Below, piece after piece: positions 46,281 through 56,914 of a stretch of 64,000 nucleotides of DNA. The stretch comes from Geodermatophilus sabuli (GTDB lineage: Bacteria > Actinomycetota > Actinomycetes > Mycobacteriales > Geodermatophilaceae): the NCBI RefSeq assembly GCF_900215145.1, contig NZ_OBDO01000010.1, forward strand, positions 186,001 through 250,000, given 5' to 3'. The position numbers and the translations under genes were made by a program. The notes beneath the pieces are model-generated. The model was not told the DNA's origin and made no database searches. It worked only from the letters and a program-made list of their open reading frames with translations. Position 1 is the first letter of the stretch, and every line of letters starts with the position of its first letter.

Positions 46281-48028
46281 CGTGCCACCCCCGGACGGCG
46301 GGCGATCGCCGGACGCAGCGGCAGCGGCGAGCTGGTCAGGTCCGACCCGGCCGACAGCGGCAGCGTCAGCCGGAACTGGGCGCCGGCGCCGGGCTGGCCC
46401 CACACCTGCAGCCAGCCGCCGTGCAGCCGGGCGTCCTCCAGGCTGATCGACAACCCCAGCCCGCTGCCGCCGACGGTGCGCACCCGCGACGGGTCGGCCC
46501 GCCAGAACCGGTCGAACACGTGCTGGGTCTCCGCCGAGGACAACCCCACCCCGTGGTCGCGGACCGTGACCGCCGCCGCCGTCCGGTTGGCCGCCCAGGT
46601 GATCTCCACCGGCTTGCCGGCACCGTGCTCGATGGCGTTGCCCACCAGGTTGCGCAGGATCCGCTCCACCCGGCGGGCGTCGACCTCGGCGATGACCTCC
46701 TGCCCGGGACCGGTGACGGTCAGCTCGCAGCCGTGCCGCTGGGCCAGGGCCGACATCCCGGACGCCACCCGCTGCACGAGGGCGCCCAGGTCCGTCGGCT
46801 CCCAGTCCAGGACGGCGACGCCCGCGTCGTAGCGGCTGATCTCGAGCAGGTCGGTGAGCAGGGCCTCGAAGCGGTCCAGTTCGGTGTGCAGCAGTTCCGC
46901 GGAGCGGGCCACGTGGGCGGGGAAGTCGCCGCGGGACTCGTAGAGGATCTCCGCGGCCATCTGCACCGTGGTCAGCGGCGTCCGCAGCTCGTGGGAGACG
47001 TCGGAGGTGAACCGCTGCTGCAGCTGGGACAGCCCCTCCAGCTGGGTGATCTGCCGCTGCAGGCTGTCAGCCATCGCGTTGAAGCTGGTGGCCAGGCGGG
47101 CCAGGTCGTCCTCGCCGCGCACGGTCATGCGTTCCTCCAGCTGGCCCTCGGCCAGCCGTTGGGCGGTCCCCGCGGCGCGGCGCACCGGGTCCACGACCAG
47201 CCGGGTGACCAGCACCCCGATCCCGACGACGAACAGGGTGAGCGCGATGCCGCTGATCACGACCGTGCTGCGGATCAGCGACAGGCTCTCCTCCTCCTGG
47301 TTGAGGGGGAAGGCGTAGTACAGCTCGATCCGTTCGGTGGCCGCGGCGTCGCTGGAGACGGGGGCGCCGATCAGCAGCGTCGGGCGCGGCTCGTTGGCGG
47401 CATCCGGCACCAGGGCGTACTGGGAGAACTGGCCGCCGGAGGCCACGTCGGCGCGCAGCTCCGTCGGGATCGCCGGGTAGACGTAGCGGCGGCTGGTCGC
47501 GCTGCGCTCGGTGTCCCCGCTGCGGTGCACCATGACGACGTCGAAGTCGCCGGCCGGGCCGCCACGCTCCATCAGCTGCTTGACGGTGCGGTCCAGCGTG
47601 GAGCGCACGCTGGCGGCGTCACCGGTCGCGATCCCGGCGACCTCGGTCTGCGCGTAGAGAACCCCGTTCTGGGCCTGGTCCACCGCCGCCTGCCGCTTCA
47701 CCGACAGCAACTGGTCGCGGATCTGGCTGAACAGCACCAGGCTCACGATCACCACGACCGTGCCGGCGACCAGCATCGTGATGGCGCCGATCCGGACGTG
47801 CAGCGACGAGCGCCAGGCGTGCACGGCACGCCCGCCCGTGCGGCGGGCCAGGACGCGGGCCCGGACGGCGCGGCGGCGCAGCGCCCGGCGCAGCGAGGAC
47901 AGGTCCGCCGGGCGGCCCCGGCGCGGCGCGGCCGCGGAGGGGGTCACCACCCCGGCGGAGGACGACGACGCGTCCGGTGCCGGCGGCGCAGGCGCCGCGC
48001 CGGGCGCCGTCGGTCGGACGGTGCTCAC
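46277..48028 (-). CDS. mtrB: Sensor histidine kinase MtrB
   Basis: Membrane kinase of 583 aa. Helices at about 81-102 and 252-277 flank an extracellular sensor of about 150 aa. HAMP (VVDPVRRAAGTAQRLAEGQL), HisKA with phospho-acceptor His346 (SDVSHELRTPLTTV) and HATPase (NLVGNAIEHGAGKP, DHGVGLS, GGSGLGLSIS) follow. It senses cell-wall synthesis or osmotic state and phosphorylates MtrA. The cytoplasmic N-terminus is long and Ala/Pro-rich. The GTG start lies 61 bp after the mtrA stop. Confidence 0.95.
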   Translation of the reverse strand: MSTVRPTAPGAAPAPPAPDASSSSAGVVTPSAAAPRRGRPADLSSLRRALRRRAVRARVLARRTGGRAVHAWRSSLHVRIGAITMLVAGTVVVIVSLVLFSQIRDQLLSVKRQAAVDQAQNGVLYAQTEVAGIATGDAASVRSTLDRTVKQLMERGGPAGDFDVVMVHRSGDTERSATSRRYVYPAIPTELRADVASGGQFSQYALVPDAANEPRPTLLIGAPVSSDAAATERIELYYAFPLNQEEESLSLIRSTVVISGIALTLFVVGIGVLVTRLVVDPVRRAAGTAQRLAEGQLEERMTVRGEDDLARLATSFNAMADSLQRQITQLEGLSQLQQRFTSDVSHELRTPLTTVQMAAEILYESRGDFPAHVARSAELLHTELDRFEALLTDLLEISRYDAGVAVLDWEPTDLGALVQRVASGMSALAQRHGCELTVTGPGQEVIAEVDARRVERILRNLVGNAIEHGAGKPVEITWAANRTAAAVTVRDHGVGLSSAETQHVFDRFWRADPSRVRTVGGSGLGLSISLEDARLHGGWLQVWGQPGAGAQFRLTLPLSAGSDLTSSPLPLRPAIARRPGVAR

Positions 48029-48089
48029 GGTCGGTCGGGCCGGACCACCGTCGCGGCGCCTGCCGGTTCGCTCGCGCGGACCGCTCCGC

Positions 48090-48806
48090 TCACGGCGGCC
48101 CGGCCTTGTAACCGACCCCGCGCACGGTCAGCACGATCTCCGGCTTCTCCGGGTCGCGCTCGATCTTGGCGCGCAGCCGCTGCACGTGGACGTTCACCAG
48201 GCGGGTGTCCGCCGCATGCCGGTAGCCCCACACCTGCTCGAGCAGGAGCTCGCGGGTGAACACCTGCCGCGGCTTGCGGGCCAGGGCCACCAGCAGGTCG
48301 AACTCCAGCGGGGTCAGGGCGATGGGGACGCCGTCCCGGGTGACCTGGTGGGCCGGGACGTCGATCTGGACGTCGCCGATGGCCAGGTTCTCCGCCTGAC
48401 CGGTCTCGCCGCGGCGCAGCTGGGCGCGCACCCGGGCGACCAGCTCGACGGGCTTGAACGGCTTCGTCACGTAGTCGTCCGCGCCGGCCTCGAGCCCCTG
48501 GACGACGTCGATGGTGTCGCCCTTCGCGGTCAGCATGACGATCGGCACCGTCGACTGGGTGCGGATGTCCTGGCAGATCTGCAGGCCGTTGCGGCCGGGC
48601 AGCATCAGGTCCAGCAGCACGATGTCGGGGCGGGTCTGCTGGAAGACGCCCACCGCGCGGTTGCCGTCGGAGACGAACGCCGGTTCATAGCCCTCGCGCC
48701 GCAGCACGATGCCGAGCATCTCGGCGAGGGCGGCGTCGTCGTCGACGACCAGGACGCGGCCGCGGCTGGAGCCGTTCTGGGGAGCGGTGGGTGGCACGGC
48801 GACCAT
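48090..48806 (-). CDS. mtrA: Response regulator MtrA
   Basis: OmpR-type regulator of 238 aa controlling cell division and envelope genes. Receiver: VLVVDDDAALAEML, phospho-acceptor Asp66 (LLDLMLPGRNG), LTAKGD and YVTKPFKPVEL. Winged helix: LTPLEFDLLVALARKPRQVF, LLEQVWGYRHAADTRLVNVH, VQRLRAKIE and TVRGVGYKAG. ATG 48806 is used; a GTG four codons in is possible. A strong hairpin ends 26 nt before the ATG. The tmk gene found upstream in mycobacteria is absent here. Confidence 0.96.
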   Translation of the reverse strand: MVAVPPTAPQNGSSRGRVLVVDDDAALAEMLGIVLRREGYEPAFVSDGNRAVGVFQQTRPDIVLLDLMLPGRNGLQICQDIRTQSTVPIVMLTAKGDTIDVVQGLEAGADDYVTKPFKPVELVARVRAQLRRGETGQAENLAIGDVQIDVPAHQVTRDGVPIALTPLEFDLLVALARKPRQVFTRELLLEQVWGYRHAADTRLVNVHVQRLRAKIERDPEKPEIVLTVRGVGYKAGPP

Positions 48807-48831
48807 TCTGCGCTGTCCGTGGGCAGAAGTC

Positions 48832-48866
48832 GGGCACCCGCCCGGTCATCGACCGGACGGGTGCCC
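48832..48866 (-). promoter_or_regulatory. 16-bp hairpin in the mtrA upstream region
   Basis: Arms 48832-48847 and 48851-48866 pair over 16 bp (GGGCACCCG...CGGGTGCCC) with a 3-nt loop. The single non-Watson-Crick position is G-U in the minus-strand RNA but C-A in the plus-strand RNA, so the minus RNA is the form that folds. It is 25 nt before mtrA: terminator of the sahH unit or a leader structure of mtrA. Confidence 0.55.
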
Positions 48867-48917
48867 CACAGGTGTCACCCAGTCGCAGTAGTACTGCCCC
48901 TGGCGACGAACCGGAAC

Positions 48918-49046
48918 GGCCCGCTGCAGGGCCCCACCGTGAGCCTGCGAGCGGTGGGGAGCAGCGGGGCCCACCGTGAGCCTGCGAGCGGTGGGGAGCA
49001 GCGGGGCCCACCGTGAGCCTGCGAGCGGTGGGGGGCAGCGGGGTCC
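48918..49046 (-). repeat. Expanded post-stop repeat behind sahH (three 37-bp units)
   Basis: The core GAGCCTGCGAGCGG appears at 48941-48954, 48978-48991 and 49015-49028, an exact 37-bp period. Each unit forms a CCCCACCG/CGGTGGGG-type stem. Outer arms GGCCCGCTGC (48918-48927) and GCAGCGGGGTCC (49035-49046) frame the array, as in single copies behind rhlE and secA. It starts 2 nt after the sahH stop. Confidence 0.75.
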
Positions 49047-49048
49047 GC

Positions 49049-50533
<1,485 letters not shown>

Positions 50534-50653
50534 GTCGCTCCAGTGATCGGCCCGGGCCCTGACGGGCGGGCCTTCGTCGGTCGCTGTGGGTCCGGCCGTC
50601 GCGGCCGGGCGAGCGAGCATGCCGAGGCTTCGGCGGGGCTCGAGCCGTCGTCC

Positions 50654-50659
50654 AGGATA
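50654..50659 (-). promoter_or_regulatory. Candidate -10 box of sahH
   Basis: TATCCT on the minus strand; the -35 position would fall in the palindrome 50675-50691. That overlap would let a palindrome-binding protein block the promoter. Confidence 0.35.
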
Positions 50660-50674
50660 CGCGGGTTCCCCGAT

Positions 50675-50754
50675 GATCAGCCCAGCTGATCGAACCGCGT
50701 CCTGGCTCAGCTCCGGCCCTGAGCCAGGACACCCCACGATCAGCCCAGCTGATC
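50675..50754. repeat. Twin 17-bp palindromes flanking a 12-bp hairpin, upstream of sahH
   Basis: GATCAGCCCAGCTGATC occurs twice in the same form (50675-50691 and 50738-50754). Between them GTCCTGGCTCAG (50699-50710) and CTGAGCCAGGAC (50719-50730) make a perfect 12-bp stem with an 8-nt loop. The cluster lies between the stop of the HNH gene and the sahH promoter. The central stem can end HNH transcription; the twin palindromes look like protein sites. Confidence 0.6.
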
Positions 50755-50762
50755 CTGCGCGG

Positions 50763-51668
50763 CTACTCGCAGCCGACGCCGTCACCGTCGCCGTCGAAGG
50801 TGTCACGCCAGCCCGGCTCGCCGCGGTGGATGGGGGCCGCGCCGGCCGCGCGGACGGCGCCGCAGTCGGCGTAGGAGACGTCCGCGGAGGGCGCCGGCTC
50901 CGGCGCCGGCCCGCCGTCGCCGGGCAGCGGCTGGTCCGGGCAGCCGGACAGCACGGTGGCCGCGGCGTTGTGCTCGGCGCGGGTCACCCACAGCCCGTAC
51001 CCGGACTTCACCGCGACCTGCCGCGCCACGTAGGCGCAGCGGACGGAGCGGTTCGGCGGCAGCCACGTCGCGGCGTCGCCCGCCCCCTTCTGCATGTTGA
51101 GCGGCCCGTCGACGGCCAGCAGGTTCAGCGGGTCGTTGGCGAACTCGGTGCGCCGCTGGGCGTCCCAGCCCTGGGCGCCCTTCTGCCAGGCGTCCGACAG
51201 CGCGACGACGTGGTCGATCTGCACGTCGTCGCTGGTGTCCTGACCGCGACGGAACTCGATGGTGCGCCCGGAGTAGGGGTCGTCGAGGGTGCCGGTCAGG
51301 ACTACGCAGTCGCTGCCCGGCCGGAACGTCTCCCCGGTCAGGTCGCGGGCCAGCACGTCGTTGCGCGTGTCGCAGCCGTTGCGGTCGACGTCGACCCAGC
51401 CGTCGCCGAACCGGTCGCGCTCGTACCCGGTGCCCGGCGCCCGGCCCTTGACCGCCAGCTCGCCGAGGACCGCCAGCGCCGACCCCGGCGGGGCCCCGGC
51501 GATCACCGCCTGCGCCTCGACGTCGGAGAGGACGCCGGTGGGCGGGCCGCCGTCCTCCGGCGCGAGCAGGTCGCAGCCGCTGAGACCGGCGGCGAGCGCG
51601 AGTGCGGCCAGGGTGGACAGCACGCCGGCACGGAGCCGGCGCGCGGCAACGGTGGTGCGGACGGTCAC
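50763..51668 (-). CDS. Secreted HNH nuclease lipoprotein with excalibur domain
   Basis: Protein of 301 aa. A signal peptide with lipobox-like LSGC (Cys about 32) predicts an exported lipoprotein. The nuclease domain (DUF1524/HNH type) has [33 protein letters not shown] and the Cys of [10 protein letters not shown] Pro-rich linker leads to a C-terminal excalibur calcium motif: [15 protein letters not shown]...[10 protein letters not shown]. It probably degrades DNA outside the cell. The GTG start gives [12 protein letters not shown]. Confidence 0.9.
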   Translation of the reverse strand: MTVRTTVAARRLRAGVLSTLAALALAAGLSGCDLLAPEDGGPPTGVLSDVEAQAVIAGAPPGSALAVLGELAVKGRAPGTGYERDRFGDGWVDVDRNGCDTRNDVLARDLTGETFRPGSDCVVLTGTLDDPYSGRTIEFRRGQDTSDDVQIDHVVALSDAWQKGAQGWDAQRRTEFANDPLNLLAVDGPLNMQKGAGDAATWLPPNRSVRCAYVARQVAVKSGYGLWVTRAEHNAAATVLSGCPDQPLPGDGGPAPEPAPSADVSYADCGAVRAAGAAPIHRGEPGWRDTFDGDGDGVGCE

Positions 51669-51743
51669 GGGCCTCCCCGGCGCGGAACGACAGGCCTCGA
51701 CGCTAGGCCGCCGTCCCGCGGGCGCGGGCGAGCCACGCCCGGC

Positions 51744-52553
51744 TCACGGCCTCCCGGGGTCGGTGATCCGGACGACGACCTGCTCGTTGTTGGAGGTGTA
51801 GGCCTCGTACTCCACCTGCGCGCCGGTGCGCGCCAGCCACTCCTGCCAGGCCCGGAACTCGTGCTGCTCCCAGCCCGGGAAGTTGAAGAACTCGTCGAAG
51901 ACGAGCACCGACCCCGCGGCCAGCCGCGGACCGACGAGGTCCAGGACCGTCACCGCCGAGGAGTAGAGGTCGCCGTCGACGTGCACGAGGTCGACGGTGC
52001 CGGGGTGGCCGTCCAGGAACCCGGGCAGGGTGTCCTCGAACCAGCCGACCACCAGCTCGGCACCGGCCACGTCCGGCAGCCCACCCACGGCGAAGGCGCC
52101 CGCACGGACGTGCGGCCGGTAGTCCTCCGGCAGACCCTTGAAGGAGTCGAAGCCGTAGACCTCCCGGCGGCCGCGCTCCCGCGCGATGACCTCCAGCGAC
52201 CGCCCCTCGAACACCCCGAACTCCAGCGCCAGCCCACCGCGAGGGGCGATCTGCACCCCGTACTCCAGGGTGCTCTCCCGGTCGTGGAAGGCACGGGCCG
52301 TCGGCATCGTCAGCGCGGCGAACCGCGCCGAGCCGATGGCCGCGTCCCGCTCCCCCGCGGCGAGCAGGTCCCGGCGCGCACGGAACTCCATCTCGTGGAC
52401 GGCGCCGATCGCCCGGTCGACCTCGGCGGCGACGACCTCGCGGACCACCCGCGCCAGCCGGGCCTCGGCGGGCGCCACCACCGTCCGCACCAGCCACCGT
52501 CGCAGCGCCTGCTCGACCCTGCCCCGTCCCTGCTGCCGTCGTGCTCGCGACAT
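51744..52553 (-). CDS. TylF-like class I methyltransferase
   Basis: SAM-dependent methyltransferase of 269 aa similar to macrocin O-methyltransferase relatives. The SAM site is LALEFGVFEGRSLEVIA, followed by VYGFDSFKGLPEDY, VDLVHVDGDLYSSAVTVLDLV and VLVFDEFFNFPGWEQHE, whose acidic residues bind metal in this family. An N-terminal Arg-rich helix precedes the domain. Next to a galactofuranosyltransferase it may methylate an envelope sugar (inference). Confidence 0.85.
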   Translation of the reverse strand: MSRARRQQGRGRVEQALRRWLVRTVVAPAEARLARVVREVVAAEVDRAIGAVHEMEFRARRDLLAAGERDAAIGSARFAALTMPTARAFHDRESTLEYGVQIAPRGGLALEFGVFEGRSLEVIARERGRREVYGFDSFKGLPEDYRPHVRAGAFAVGGLPDVAGAELVVGWFEDTLPGFLDGHPGTVDLVHVDGDLYSSAVTVLDLVGPRLAAGSVLVFDEFFNFPGWEQHEFRAWQEWLARTGAQVEYEAYTSNNEQVVVRITDPGRP

Positions 52554-52641
52554 GCGTCCGCCTCCTCCGCCCGGCGGCCGCCCTGGGTCGGCACCGGACC
52601 TCCCGGCGAACCTAGCGGTTGCCGGCCTGCCGCGGTCCGCG

Positions 52642-54513
52642 CTACTGGCTGTCGAACAACCGGCTCCACGCCGCGCGGGAGGTCAGTTCCGGGACCCCGG
52701 CCCGCCACTGGTCCCGGGCCCGCTCGCCCTCGCGCGTCAGCCGCCACAGCACCGTGGCCCCCCGCCGGCCGAGTTCGCGCATCAGCTGTCGGTCGTAGCG
52801 ACGCACCCGCACGCCCTCCTGCGAGGGGTCGGTCACCACGGCGGTCTCGAACAGCGACACGTGCCACCAGTAGGCGTCGGCGTCCGCGACGGCGGCCTTG
52901 CCCCGCGCCTTCCCGAGCAGCTGCCAGAGCACCCGCTTGGCCAGCACCGACTTCGGCATGGACGGCGTGCCCGCGGGAACGGCGCGCTCCACCGTGTCGG
53001 CGTCCACCCCGGGCACCGCCGACGCGGGGTGGTTCTTCGTCTCGGGATGGGAGGACCACAGCGCGCGGATCTCCCGCGACACGGCGGCGCCGCCGTCGGC
53101 GAGCACCTCCGGCCCGCGCAGGAAGTCCTCGACGGCCTTGAGCATCAGCACCGCGAGCCCGTAGCGCATCGAGACGAGGTAGTTGGCCAGCTGCCGGGCC
53201 AGGTGCTCGACGATGCGGGAACGGTCGAAGTCGCCGTGCAGGGCGCTGGTGATCAGCGAGTTGCGGAAGCTGAAGTAGCGCGACCAGTCGTCCCAGTTCT
53301 TCCACGCGAAGTCCGCGTGCCACACCCCCGCCCCCGGGAGGGTCACGGTCGGGAAGCCTGCCTCCCGGGCGCGCAGGCCGAACTCGATGTCGTCCCACTG
53401 GAAGAAGACCGGCAGCGGGTAGCCGACCGCCGAGACCACCTCGGAGGGGATCAGGCAGGTCCACCAGGCGTTGTACGCCGCGTCGACCCGGACCTCCTGC
53501 CGCTGCTCGGTGACATCGGCGTTGGTCAGCGCGTCGGGGACCGGCAGCCCCGCCCGCAGGATGTCGAGGTCCGCGGACTCGGCGCCGACGTGCAGCCGCT
53601 CCGGGTGGAACAGGTTCAGCATCTGGCCGCCGACCAGGATCGGCTTCGTGGCGGCGTCGGCGAGGCCGGTCAGGCGCACCGCCGTGTCCGGCTCCAGCCG
53701 GATGTCGTCGTCCATCAGCAGCAGGTTGACCCGGTCGACGGTCTCGTTGCGGATCGCCTCGAAGATGCCCCGGGTGAAGCCGCCGGCGCCGCCGAGGTTC
53801 GGCTGCTGCACGTAGCGCAGCAGCGACCCGAGTGCCTCCTGCACCTGCGGGAACGCCGCCCGCGAGTCGACCGTGTCGGTGCCCTGGTCGATGACGTAGA
53901 CCGCGCTCAGCCCCGAGGCGACCTCGACGTCGGACGCGAGGGTCTGCAGGGTGGCGATGCAGTCGTCGGCCCGGTTGTAGGTGCAGATCACCACGACCGT
54001 GGCACGCCGGCGCCGGACTGCCGGGACGGTCCACCGGGCCTGCGAGACGGTGAGCGGCGCATCTGCGGTCTCGAACTCCAGCCACAGGGCGCCGCCGTCG
54101 ACGAACCGGTCGATGGCCGCGCTCAGCCGCACGTGCTCGGCCTCCGCGTCGGTCACCCGGGCGGTGGACACCGTCCGCGAGATGCCCTTGCTGTCGGAGG
54201 CCAGCAGACGGATCAGCCCGGATCCGCTGGCGACCAGCGTGACCTCGACGCGGTCCGCGGAGGTCCAGCGCTGCCAGTAGGACGCCGGGAAGCGGCCGAA
54301 GTAGGTGTTGGTGGACAAGACGGCGAAGCCGTCCAGGACGACGCGGTCGCGCTCGCGCACCGCCGCACCCCGCTCGGCCCGGCTGTACAGCTCGGCGGGA
54401 GCCTCCGGGAAGGGCCCGGCGAAGAGGGTGCGCTGCACCAGCAGCCGTTCGTCCACCGGGGTCGCCGCCGATGCACGCGTCTGGGAGACGGTCGTCTGCG
54501 ATGAAAGGACCAT
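52642..54513 (-). CDS. GlfT2-type galactofuranosyltransferase
   Basis: Protein of 623 aa, similar in length and layout to mycobacterial GlfT2 (637 aa, from memory), which polymerises galactofuran from UDP-galactofuranose. An N-terminal beta-sandwich (to about 165) precedes a GT-A domain: VVVICTYNRADDCIATL, the metal motif LLMDDDIRL (Asp268-270), the base-bearing FFQWDDIEFG (Asp374-375) and GVWHADFAWKNWDDWSRYFS (His399). The C-terminal helical part follows. The ATG start at 54513 is the only good one. The cluster around it suggests a galactofuranose-containing wall polymer. Confidence 0.92.
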   Translation of the reverse strand: MVLSSQTTVSQTRASAATPVDERLLVQRTLFAGPFPEAPAELYSRAERGAAVRERDRVVLDGFAVLSTNTYFGRFPASYWQRWTSADRVEVTLVASGSGLIRLLASDSKGISRTVSTARVTDAEAEHVRLSAAIDRFVDGGALWLEFETADAPLTVSQARWTVPAVRRRRATVVVICTYNRADDCIATLQTLASDVEVASGLSAVYVIDQGTDTVDSRAAFPQVQEALGSLLRYVQQPNLGGAGGFTRGIFEAIRNETVDRVNLLLMDDDIRLEPDTAVRLTGLADAATKPILVGGQMLNLFHPERLHVGAESADLDILRAGLPVPDALTNADVTEQRQEVRVDAAYNAWWTCLIPSEVVSAVGYPLPVFFQWDDIEFGLRAREAGFPTVTLPGAGVWHADFAWKNWDDWSRYFSFRNSLITSALHGDFDRSRIVEHLARQLANYLVSMRYGLAVLMLKAVEDFLRGPEVLADGGAAVSREIRALWSSHPETKNHPASAVPGVDADTVERAVPAGTPSMPKSVLAKRVLWQLLGKARGKAAVADADAYWWHVSLFETAVVTDPSQEGVRVRRYDRQLMRELGRRGATVLWRLTREGERARDQWRAGVPELTSRAAWSRLFDSQ

Positions 54514-54664
54514 GAGAGCGCTTACTCCCGTCGAGCGGTGATGGACTGCGCGCGACCGTAACCGGGGCGGTCGCCGCCGGACCGCAACTCGGCGACGTCC
54601 GCGGTGAGTTGACCGGCGGGTGTGCTGCCGTGCCGGTCCGGTGTGGCGCTGCGTCGGCGAACCG

Positions 54665-56914
54665 TCACGGACGGGTGGGACGACGGCGACGGCGGCCCCA
54701 CCACCAGACGGCGGACTGGACGAGCACCACCAGCGCGGCGGCCCCGGCGGCGAGGGCACCGGCCCGCAGTCCGGGTGCCCGGTACTCCACCACGAGCGTG
54801 TGCTCGCCGGCCGGGACCTCGACCGCCAGCAGGCCCACCGGGCCGTCGACCACCGTGGTCGGCCGGCCGTCGACGGTGGCGGTGTAGCCGGGCCAGGCCA
54901 GGCGGGTGAACAGCAGACGGCCGGCGTCCTCGGCGCGGTAGCGGACCTCCTCGCGCTGCGCGGTGGCGGAGTCGGCGAGGACGTCGGTCCCCGGCGACGC
55001 CCACGACACGCGGCCGTCGTCCGCCAGGGGCTCCTCCCGCACCCACACCACGCGGGCCGGCGTCTCGAGCGCCACCCGCCACCCCGGAGGCGGCCCGGCC
55101 TCCACGACGTCCGGCCGAAGTGACCGCTGCACGACCAGCGTCGACACCTCCATGGCGTCGACCAGCGGGACGTCGTAGCCCGGGCCGGCCGGCTGCCAGA
55201 CGCGGTCGACCGCCTCCGGGCAGACCGCCCCCCGGTAGTCCATGCACAGCTCGGCGGTGAACTCGCGGAACCCGATGCCGCTGTAGCTGGTCACCGTGGA
55301 CGCCCCGGCCGCCCGCGGCAGGTTGCCGAAGAGGATCTCGCCGCCGCGCATCTGCTCGGTGGTGACGTCGGCCAGGGCGGCCAGTTGCAGGACCGTGCCC
55401 TCGTACGCGGACATGCCCTCCGCCGCCTCGGCCAGGTCGTAGGCGGGCAGGACCGGCGGGGGGCTGCCCTCCGGACGGGCCGGGAACACGCTCGTCTGGA
55501 AGGTCAGGACGGCGGCGGTGCCGAGGACCACCACGGCACCCAGCGCGGGCAGCCCGCGGCGGCGACCGGCCAGCACGGCGAGCGCGGTGAACACACCGAC
55601 GAGCAGCACGCCGGCCAGGTGGACCCCGCCGAGACCGGCCGGCTGCGCCGCCCACGCCAGGTAGGCCCCGCCGACGACGACCGCTCCGCTGAGGACCGCG
55701 CGGCGGCGCACACCATCCGTCGCGAGCCCGGCGGTCAGGACGACGGCCACGAGGACCGCGACCGGCAGCCACAGGTACTCGACCAGGCGCACCGGCCAGC
55801 GGAACAGCCAGAGGTTGGACGGGCCCAGCGTGGCCAGCAGGTACCAGCCGAGCACGACGAACACGCTGACGAGCATGCGGGCGCGGCGGCGCAGCCGGTC
55901 CCAGCGCAGCCACGGCAGCAGCGGCAGGACGAACCAGGCGAGGTACGTGGAGGGGACGCTCTCCAGCAGCGCGCCGTTCCAGTTGGTGATCGAGGGCAGG
56001 TAGCTCGGGGAGCTGGCCGCGGCGAGGTCGCCGAGGTCGGGCACGAGGAACGTGTCGTTGACGACGTCGGCCAACTGCTCCCGCGAGGACACCGGGGTCG
56101 CACCCAGCAGCGGCAGGAAGACCAGCAGGGCCACCGTCCCGACGCAGACCCCCACCACGGCCAGGTGAGCCAGCCGGCCCCACTGGCGGCGGACGAGCAG
56201 GTCGATGCCGAGCGCAGCCACCACGACCGCCAGCCCGAGGGGGCCGTAGGGGTTGCCGGTGGTGACCGCGAGGAACCCGAAGAGGAACGGGACCACCGGG
56301 CTGAGCCGGCCCCGGGTCAGCCGGTGTGCGGACCACCAGAAGTGCGTGACCCAGGTGAAGGCCATCAGCCCGGCCGGCCACCCGGAGGCCTCGTACCAGA
56401 GGGTGAAGCCGGCGACCGGCAGGGCCGTCGCCACCACGGCCGCCGGCCACCGGGCGGCACCGTAACCGCGGGCGAGCAGGAACACGCCCATGGCGAGCAC
56501 GCCGAGGAACTCGACCATCACGACGAACGCGGCCAGCGACAGGTTGTCGAAGGTCGAGACGAGCAGGGAGTTGAGCAGGACGACGGGGTTCCAGATGCCG
56601 GTCAGCGCCTCGGCGGCGTAGTTGCCGCCCACCCAGCCGGCCGGGTCCATGGCCGGCCACTGCCCGGCGCGAAGCTGCTGGCCGAACAGGTGCCACAGCG
56701 GGGCGAACTGCTCGTGCTGGTCGCCAACGTAGTAGAAGAAGTCGCCGCGCCACTGCGGGATGACGCCCAGCGCCCACACCAGCGCTCCGACGCCCCAGGC
56801 GACCAGCCACTCCGGCACCCGCCGGCGCCGCCGAGGTGCCGGCCCGGTTCCCGCGTCGACGGCGGCTCCGGGCGGCGCCACGGACGCCGGCTGCTCGTGC
56901 GTGCCGGCCGTCAC
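54665..56914 (-). CDS. YfhO-like polytopic glycosyltransferase
   Basis: Membrane protein of 749 aa of the YfhO/GT-C type. About 12 helices, from VAWGVGALVWALGVIPQW onward, precede a large extracellular domain (about 470-715) and a final helix (ALAAGAAALVVLVQSAVWWW). The first loop carries DQHEQFAPLWHLFGQQLRAG, the acidic loop of lipid-linked sugar transferases. It may transfer a sugar from polyprenyl phosphate onto a wall polymer. GTG 56914 overlaps the gtrA-like stop by 4 bp. Confidence 0.82.
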   Translation of the reverse strand: MTAGTHEQPASVAPPGAAVDAGTGPAPRRRRRVPEWLVAWGVGALVWALGVIPQWRGDFFYYVGDQHEQFAPLWHLFGQQLRAGQWPAMDPAGWVGGNYAAEALTGIWNPVVLLNSLLVSTFDNLSLAAFVVMVEFLGVLAMGVFLLARGYGAARWPAAVVATALPVAGFTLWYEASGWPAGLMAFTWVTHFWWSAHRLTRGRLSPVVPFLFGFLAVTTGNPYGPLGLAVVVAALGIDLLVRRQWGRLAHLAVVGVCVGTVALLVFLPLLGATPVSSREQLADVVNDTFLVPDLGDLAAASSPSYLPSITNWNGALLESVPSTYLAWFVLPLLPWLRWDRLRRRARMLVSVFVVLGWYLLATLGPSNLWLFRWPVRLVEYLWLPVAVLVAVVLTAGLATDGVRRRAVLSGAVVVGGAYLAWAAQPAGLGGVHLAGVLLVGVFTALAVLAGRRRGLPALGAVVVLGTAAVLTFQTSVFPARPEGSPPPVLPAYDLAEAAEGMSAYEGTVLQLAALADVTTEQMRGGEILFGNLPRAAGASTVTSYSGIGFREFTAELCMDYRGAVCPEAVDRVWQPAGPGYDVPLVDAMEVSTLVVQRSLRPDVVEAGPPPGWRVALETPARVVWVREEPLADDGRVSWASPGTDVLADSATAQREEVRYRAEDAGRLLFTRLAWPGYTATVDGRPTTVVDGPVGLLAVEVPAGEHTLVVEYRAPGLRAGALAAGAAALVVLVQSAVWWWGRRRRRPTRP

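Noticed and set aside
48918..49046. Regularly spaced repeats that might be a CRISPR array
   Set aside because: The 37-bp units are contiguous with no unique spacers, and no cas genes are in the window.
50534..50660. SAM or SAH riboswitch upstream of sahH
   Set aside because: I could not find the conserved core of the SAM-I, SAM-IV or SAH aptamers as I remember them; a covariance search would decide.
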